DNA of 64,000 nt, taken from NCBI GenBank assembly GCA_025449115.1, contig JAHLKC010000093.1:62001-126000 (forward strand). Direction: 5' to 3'. This stretch comes from Chytridium lagenaria. Lineage: Eukaryota; Chytridiomycota; Chytridiomycetes; Chytridiales; Chytridiaceae. A model generated the notes under the pieces. It was not told the origin of the DNA. It saw only the letters and a list, made by a program, of their open reading frames with translations, and did not search any database. Each line of letters opens with the position of its first letter. Position 1 is the first letter of the stretch. Below are positions 57,920 through 64,000 of the stretch, piece by piece. The position numbers were made by a program, and so were the translations under genes.

Positions 57920-58200
57920 CTGCATGCACAGGGGGTATGAAAGCACTTTACTGGACATTCAATACCCTCAAGACCATTGACGTTACAGGCTGCACTCTCA
58001 CCTGCATGGGCTGTAATGAAAGCAATGACGCAAGCGTTTAAAATACTTGACCGGACAATCAATACCCCAAAGAATTGACGTTATAAGCTGCACTCTCACC
58101 TGCATAAACAGCATGAAAGCAATAACGTTACCGTTAAAAACACGATCCGGACAATCAACACCCCAAAGACCATCGACGTTACAGCGTATCCTCTTTCATT
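57920..58200 (+). repeat. Tandem repeat of about 96-100 bases, three copies
   Basis: Unit starts GGACATTCAATACCC at 57953, GGACAATCAATACCCC at 58053 and GGACAATCAACACCCC at 58149. Each unit also contains GACGTTA(C/T)A, the string GCTGCACTCTCACCTGCAT (first two units) and GAAAGCAATGACG/GAAAGCAATAACG. A partial unit (GCATGCACAGGGGGTATGAAAGCA) precedes the first. No open frame spans it, so a non-coding minisatellite is likely. Confidence 0.75.
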
Positions 58201-59182
58201 GTAAGACCATGTTTTCATTATCAATGATCGCTTCCCAAGCACCCGGAAACGTCAGGTGTTGAGCGGTCATCGAGTCCACGGCATATTGTGACGTGTAGCT
58301 TTTTCGACTCAAACATCCTCTCAAGAAAAAGAAACCAAACACTGACTTTTATGGAGCAACCCCTCGTCTGACCTGTTGGAACGAAAACAAGAAACGCATA
58401 AACGAAGGAACAGCTTATGATGAAAGGCTCTCCACAACGTCATCGACGCGGTGAATGCCAAAATAAAATACTCTGTTTGTTTTATTTGAAAAATCCCTTT
58501 GAAAAACTCTGGAGAGACGCGTCAACGTGTCCATGCGCGTCCAACACGCGTCGAAAAGACAAGATTCCTTCAGGGTAAAACCGCCGCACCAAAAAAATAA
58601 AGAAAAGAAGAAAGGTTTTTCCCTTCATCGTCCCACTAAGCCAAGGAAGGAAAAAAAAAAGAAGACAAGACCGATCAAAGAAAGACGGCCTTTTGGAAAA
58701 TGGGAGATCAACAGCCAGAAACACGATCCACAGAAAAAAAATCTATTTCAACAACATACAAAAAAAAACAAAATCGAGGCACGTTTTATCAAAAAAAAAC
58801 AATAATTCTTGGGGTTTCTTTTACTTGGAGATTGACAAAAGATGAACCAAAAAAAAGGAAACTATAAAAAAGAAAAGCAAAAACGTTCAGAAAAAAACGT
58901 TGAAAGGCGTAAACTTGCAAAGACTATAAAATTCAAAGGACCGAAACGATTGAGGGGAAACTGGTACCGTATAAAAAAAAGACCGAAAAAAAGGAAAGAG
59001 CAGATACAGGGGGGGGAGCGACCGGGATAAGAGACAACGAGAAGGGTGAGCGGAGATCAAAAGCTTTTCTTTTTTAAAATGGGATGTCGAGACATCAAGA
59101 GTGAGAAGGGGGAATGCGGTAGAGGTTATAGAAAACAGTCATAACGGTGGAAGAGTGGGAGGACGCATGAAAGGGAAAAGGC

Positions 59183-60382
59183 TTAAAGGCGCTCGCCAAG
59201 AATGTTGCTGCCACCCATGTTACCGGCAGGTCCGTAGTGGCAGACAGACAACGCTTCCCTCCCGTTACCAGTGACGCAAACACCACAACCAATGGTGGTG
59301 GAAGGCCTCCAGAGGACTTGAGACAAGTGACCGTAGGCGGCAGTGTTACCCTGGAGGGATCCGGTACCGGCCTTCATGTCGGAAACAAAAGGCTCACACT
59401 CGTCAACGTACATCTGGAGGGCTTGAATGTGACGGGCAAAGATGGAGGGGGTCTGGCCGCGGGAGTCGGACCACCAGGCAAGGTTCTCGCCGAGACCCAC
59501 GCGTTGAGAGCCAACAGAGTGAACCATGTCACAGCTTGGGGAACGGAAGGAGGCGTAGTTCTGCAGAAAGGGATTTAGGTTAATGAGAACATTAAAGATG
59601 AAAATTTGATAAGAAAATTTGCAAAGGTGTGCAAAAAAGAGGCGAGACGGCTCAATGACGGCCTGGAATGTGGAATGAAATAGACCACCACAAGAGCATG
59701 TCTTGCCGAATGAATGCATAAAAGTGGTTAAAAAGACTCACCTGAGCGCTGGTCTCGGCAGAGTCACTGTAAGTGACTTGGAAGCGAGAGTAGTCGTATC
59801 CAATCAAACGACCGTAGGTGTTACGAACAGCGTTGGTACGGGCGACAAGGTCGGCCTTGAGGACATCCTCAGGGGCATCCGTGTCAATAGGGCCACTGAC
59901 AGCACCCCTGAGAGCGGCGCAGAAAGAAACAGTGTCAAACTCGTCCTTCTTTTGCTCAACGGGTTGCTCAACGACAACGGGCTCCTGAACGACGGCACCT
60001 GAACGACAGGCTCCTGAGCGACAGGCTCCTGAACGACAACGGGGGCCTCGTTGACAGGCTGCTGCTCCTCAGCAACCTGGAAGCCACCCTCACCAATGAG
60101 TTGGGGGAGACCAGCATCGTCGAATGAAGCGGTGGCACCGGTGGCAAGGCCAGCCTCGACAGCCTTCTTGACGTACTCGGGCTTCTTGGTCCACTTTTTG
60201 CACTTCTTTGGCTTGTTGGGGGCCTGGGTGGAGGAAGCGATGGGGGACACGGTGGTGGTGGCGGCAACCACGGGAGCGGAGGAAGAGACAACGGCAGCGC
60301 TGCCATCATAGTCGCCAGCGACGAGGGAGGCAGAGGCACCGAGAGCAAGGGTAGCGATAGCGACGATCTTTGCAAAGAACAT
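59183..60382 (-). CDS. Secreted CAP (PR-1 / SCP / TAPS) domain protein
   Basis: The start at 60382 gives a signal peptide (MFFAKIVAIATLALGASASL), then a Ser/Thr/Ala/Val-rich linker with Lys-rich PNKPKKCKKWTKKPEY and a Val/Gln/Pro/Glu repeat stretch (VVVQEPVAQEPVVQ). A frame change near 59998 leads into KKDEFDTVSFCAALRGAVSG and the CAP domain: LVARTNAVRNTYGRLIGYDY, VTYSDSAETSAQ. After an intron it continues ENLAWWSDSRGQTPSIFARH, GHLSQVLWRPSTTIGCGVC (CAP motif 1) and SVCHYGPAGNMGGSNILGER (CAP motif 2, stop 59183). CAP proteins are extracellular and often bind sterols or lipids; no enzyme activity is implied. About 320 residues. TATA region at 60451-60469; a (TGTA)n tract at 60397-60418 sits in the leader. 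Confidence 0.92.
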
Positions 60383-61079
60383 GTTTGATAGTTTCTAATG
60401 TATGTATGTATGTATGTAGGTGTTGTTGATGGGAAGACGGTCTCCTGAGAGGTCTATATATCTATAAATTTCCTGTTCTGTGAAAAGAAAAAGAAGGGAC
60501 GATGGAAGGGAATGAAGTGGGGGGAAAGGGGATGTTTTATTTGATCTTTTTGTCATTTTCCATTCCACAGAGAGATTAAAATTGCATTCACAATTAGCAT
60601 TTTTGCTCTTGTGCATGTGTGACAATGTATAACATAGTAAGGAATGGTGTTACACAATTGACAAATTAATTTAATTCAAGTCTTTTTGGGTGGGCAGGCT
60701 GGGCTAATTAGTATTATTATTATTTTATTATTTTATTTTATTTTATTAATTATTTAAATACTAAAAGACGAAAAACCAAAAGACAACAAAAAATAATCTC
60801 CTTGGCCGTTTTCCCCTATTTCTTATTCATTATTATTTATTTATTATTTATTTATTATAATATTTAATAGAGTGATGAGTGTGAAGAATATTTAATTTAT
60901 TAAAACTCTAATTAATAACTAAAATATTTAATTAATATTTTTTAATACTCAATGACGCGTCAAAATAACAGTCATGAACCAATGATATGTAAATAAATAT
61001 GACGCGTAAAATAATACTATTCATATTCCATGTATTGTATCCTACCGAGAATATTTAATGTGTACCTTAAAAAAACAAT
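60383..61079. other. CAP promoter and intergenic AT-rich region
   Basis: Contains GGTCTATATATCTATAAAT at 60451-60469 (CAP core promoter, minus strand), the (TGTA)n leader tract, a strongly AT-rich block (60705-60940), and two MCB-like sites: the palindrome TGACGCGTCA at 60953-60962 and TGACGCGT at 61000-61007. Confidence 0.6.
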
Positions 61080-63943
61080 TCAACAAACAAGATGCGAATG
61101 ATCCATCACACTATCCACCATCCTAATATCCCCAATACTCTCCTCAAATTCCTTCACCTGTCCTCCAACCTCAATCCCACTCTCAACCACCAACCTCTCC
61201 AACATCTCACTCATCGCAACCCCAGAAGCCTTCCGTCTCCTCACATCCCTCAACACTGCCATCGCAACAGCCAACCCCTCCAAAGCCTCATCCCTCATCT
61301 CCTTAATCCGTCGTTCAAGACCAACACCATCCCACCTCTTCCCATCCACCTCCTCAACAATCATCTCAATCACACTCGTCGGCCCCTCACCATACCCCGA
61401 TACCATCCCCCTAGATGCCATCGTCACCCCAACACTAAACATCATGGCAACCACTATATGTTGAATCCCGGCCTCCAATATCGCTCGTGCCTCGGGGACT
61501 CCCACAAACACGAAAACGGGCCTCGGTGGGCCCTGCGGTAACGGTGATGGCGACAACACCTGGATCCGTCGAACCACAACCCGTATGATCCCAAACGCCG
61601 CCTCCCTGCATTTTTGAAACGACTCTCTCCCCATCTTGGACCACACTTGTTTCAACGCGTCAGATGAAAAATCCACATTGCTTGCCATCCCGTTGAATGC
61701 CTTGACCGCTTTCTCGAGCTCTGCCATCATTCTTGGACGGTGAAGTGCGAGACGGAGGGAATAGTAGTAGAGATGAAACTTGATCGCCATGTAAGGTGGT
61801 AACCCTTTATCCAACGGAGGGAGCGGTGTTGAGAATTGCACAGCGGTGGCAATGGAACCAGGATGGAAACCAGGTGGAAACGATTCAAGCCATTTCGTAA
61901 TCTCCGTATCCAGATACGCAAACACCAAATCATCTTCTTTCAGCACAGTCGGTGTCAGTGTTGCCCCAAACGTATCAGCAGGTGGTGACATCATCACACC
62001 CCTATGTGTGGAAGAAACTGAATGAATCAGGTTCATTTGCTCTTGTGTCGTCATTCCTAAAGGTCCTTTTGCTCCAAAATATATGGTACCACGGCATACA
62101 TTGTGTTCAGTGACCTGGCAAAACAGTTGACCAAGTCGAAGTGCTATCAAACCAAGGTCAACGTCTTTTTGATTTGACGAGACCACCGTTGGTTCCCCTG
62201 TTGCACCGTCCACAGAAAGCCACGTCACCATCGTCGAAATGGGTCGAACCGAATGCCCCATCTTCCACAGCCCTGAGCTTTTTTCTCGAAACAGAAAATC
62301 AATCTGATCGATGGATAATCTATATACCGCAAAATGTTTAAAAATCCTTGCGTTGAAAAAGATGGGACTCACATTGTATAGAAAACACGTCGACGCGTCT
62401 CTTTCTCAACCCACGTCATTTTCCGTCCAGCCGGATCCTGTCTCTCCAACTCATCCGGATCAACATTCAATTTAAGAATAGGCAACTATACCAAACCATC
62501 AATACGAGCACACAACGTCCGCAAAAAAAACCAAACACACAAACACAAAAACAAACCAAAAAAACTAAAAACACAAAATAATCACACACCATCCGCATAG
62601 CCATCCCCGCTAAAATCCACGCCTGACTCAACCGATACACCACCAAATGACTACAATACCACGTCAAGAAAATCAACGCCTGACAAGCTTCCACACTCGG
62701 TCTCTCAAATCCAACGCCGCAACAGCCGCCATGAAAAACTTTTCCGATCGTGCACGCTTCTCTGGCGTCGCCGCCGTGTCGGCTTCAGGCCAATGACTGC
62801 CGTCGGAACTTTGCGTGTAGCTGGACGCTAACGCGAGAAGACTGAGCGTAAGGAGACGTTGAGGATGGGTTTGGAGGTGATGACGATATGTGGATTCATG
62901 GATGAATTGCATCGGGAGGCGGGAGAGACCTTCAAATGCAATCTATCGATAACGATTAAAACACTTAACGCGTACCATGACGAATTCAACCAAGACTTGC
63001 CCCCCGCAAAAAATAAAGAGACTATGAGTACCTTTAACAAACGATCCCTCTCTTCCTCTGAAATCATTATATCATCCACACAACAACTCGTCTCCCGTTC
63101 CTCAACCTCCACCTCCCCCTCTACCCCAAACCCAATCTCAAACGCCTCTTCAACTGCATCAATCCACGCCAACTCCTCCCCACTCCCTCCACTCTCCCCA
63201 CTTCCTCCACTCTCCCACTCCATTCTCTCTCCCAACCCTCAACCCCTTGCGACCTCAACGGCGACTCCACCACCTGTGACCCCACCACCTGCGACCTCAC
63301 CGGCCCCTCCACCGTCTCCCCCAACAACGACAACCCCTCCTCCCACCCCCATACAAATTCGGAAACGCCTGATCCAAAAACCCAAACCCCCCATCCATCC
63401 CAACCTCAAACACATCTTGATACATCTCAGGCGGTGACGGAAACAACATCCCAACATCCCCATCCAATCCCATCACACTGTCACTCAACCGCTCTCCACC
63501 CATCGTTCCTCTAAGCGTCATAATCTCTCCCATCAGATTCTTCACCCTACATCATCACAGTTAACCCCAAATATAACCCAAAAAAAAACCTCTTACGTTT
63601 TCTCTAAATCATGAATCCGATGCTCAACCGTCACATCCGCGTGTCTTGCAAACCGTTCCTCCACATCCCGTTTAGGTCGACGTATCAATGTCGGGCTCAC
63701 AAAACGTCGAATGTAACTACACTCTACTGATGCTTTTTGGCATAACGTGCAGATCGGGACGACGCCGTCGCATCTTCGTTTCAGGCGGTAGCAGTTGTCG
63801 CTGGAAATCATAAGGGTGAGGGGGTTTAGTGGGTTGGAGTTGGAAACGTTGGGAGAGGATGTCTACCAGGCTGTTGCTTTTTGGGGGTTGGTGCGTTCTT
63901 TACGGGGTCGTTTGGTGATGCCCGTGGGTTTGGTGGTGCTCAT
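61080..63943 (-). CDS. Zn2Cys6 transcription factor with fungal MHR domain
   Basis: Fungal binuclear-zinc-cluster regulator. The ATG at 63943 opens MSTTKPTGITKRPRKERTNP. An intron (63866-63801) falls inside the zinc cluster; the joined sequence reads ACDNCYRLKRRCDGVVPICT-LCQKASVECSY, the complete six-Cys motif. A linker region (RPKRDVEERFARHADVT, RIHDLEK) suggests dimerisation. A Gly/Val-rich and acidic middle (EELAWIDAVEEAFEIGFG) follows, then the MHR region: ALIFLTWYCSHLVVYRLSQA, WILAGMAMRM, ETRRRVFYTM-like residues after an intron (about 62400), YRLSIDQIDFLFREKSSGLW and WLESFPPGFHP, with a stop at 61080. Frame changes near 63385, 63240, 62880 and 62710. About 830 residues. The target genes are not deducible; the nearest gene is the CAP protein. 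Confidence 0.9.
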
Positions 63944-64000
63944 GGTGTTCAACACTGTAATTGTTGAAAACTATATTTGTCGCCTCACTCACAATAATAT

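Larger units (their letters stand above)
56358..59182. other. 2.8-kb gene-poor region with minisatellite
   Basis: No protein gene is supported; open frames here are short, low-complexity (Lys-rich 58527-59030) or overlapping. It contains a 21-base direct repeat (57390 and 57424) and a 96-100-base tandem repeat (57920-58200), described separately. A-rich runs at 58640-58860. Confidence 0.5.

Noticed and set aside
58527..59030. Lys-rich plus-strand open frames
   Set aside because: Translation of A-rich non-coding DNA; composition is explained by the A runs.

Overview
The window is nuclear DNA of a fungus. The genes carry short spliceosomal introns (mostly about 50-110 bases, GT...AG, several with a CTAAC/TACTAAC-like branch site just before the acceptor). 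The set includes a fungal-type alpha-aminoadipate reductase (LYS2), a Zn2Cys6 transcription factor with the fungal MHR region, an ALE1-type MBOAT acyltransferase, an Adp1-like ABC transporter and secreted subtilases. A Cys-rich ABCG half transporter like plant ABCG24/28 and the small secreted Cys-rich families make me lean towards an early-diverging (for example chytrid-like) fungus. That is inference, not proof.

Layout. 1-958: partial Ser-rich/coiled-coil gene (-). 1.6-7.7 kb: two lineage-restricted families in several copies, a Cys-rich secreted-type protein (copies C0 remnant, C1, C2 on -) and a soluble unknown protein (copies A, B on +; a further decayed copy D lies near 34.5 kb). 8.0-11.6 kb: large zinc-knuckle/coiled-coil protein (-). 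12.3-14.2 kb: lysophospholipid acyltransferase (+). 15.0-18.4 kb: Gin4/Hsl1/SAD-type kinase with a KA1-like tail (+). 18.8-20.3 kb: F-box-like protein (-). 20.6-23.2 kb: Derlin and DPM3, two ER proteins, head to tail (-). 24.4-29.2 kb: LYS2 (+). 29.8-33.5 kb: ABCG half transporter (-). 35.5-37.5 kb: PNPOx-like/FNR fusion oxidoreductase (+). 37.9-45.9 kb: two tandem secreted subtilases (-). 46.1-48.7 kb: a tyrosine-recombinase (Crypton-like) element with identical 18-bp direct repeats at both ends. 50.7-55.0 kb: Adp1-like ABCG transporter with EGF-like repeats (-). 55.7-56.4 kb: small secreted Cys-rich protein (-). 59.2-60.4 kb: secreted CAP/PR-1 protein (-). 61.1-63.9 kb: Zn2Cys6 regulator (-).

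Almost every conserved gene needs one or more single-base frame changes, often in or next to homopolymers, to read through its family signature. Because this hits housekeeping genes (LYS2, DPM3, Derlin, ALE1), the simplest reading is residual indel error in the assembly. Gene coordinates therefore run start to stop across introns and apparent frame breaks. Only the repeat families (C0, C1, D) show extra decay that suggests real pseudogenes.

The most interesting item is the 2.56-kb recombinase element at 46103-48660, which sits directly upstream of the second subtilase gene. Next is a 10-base microexon in that subtilase that encodes the first His and Gly of its HGTH catalytic motif.
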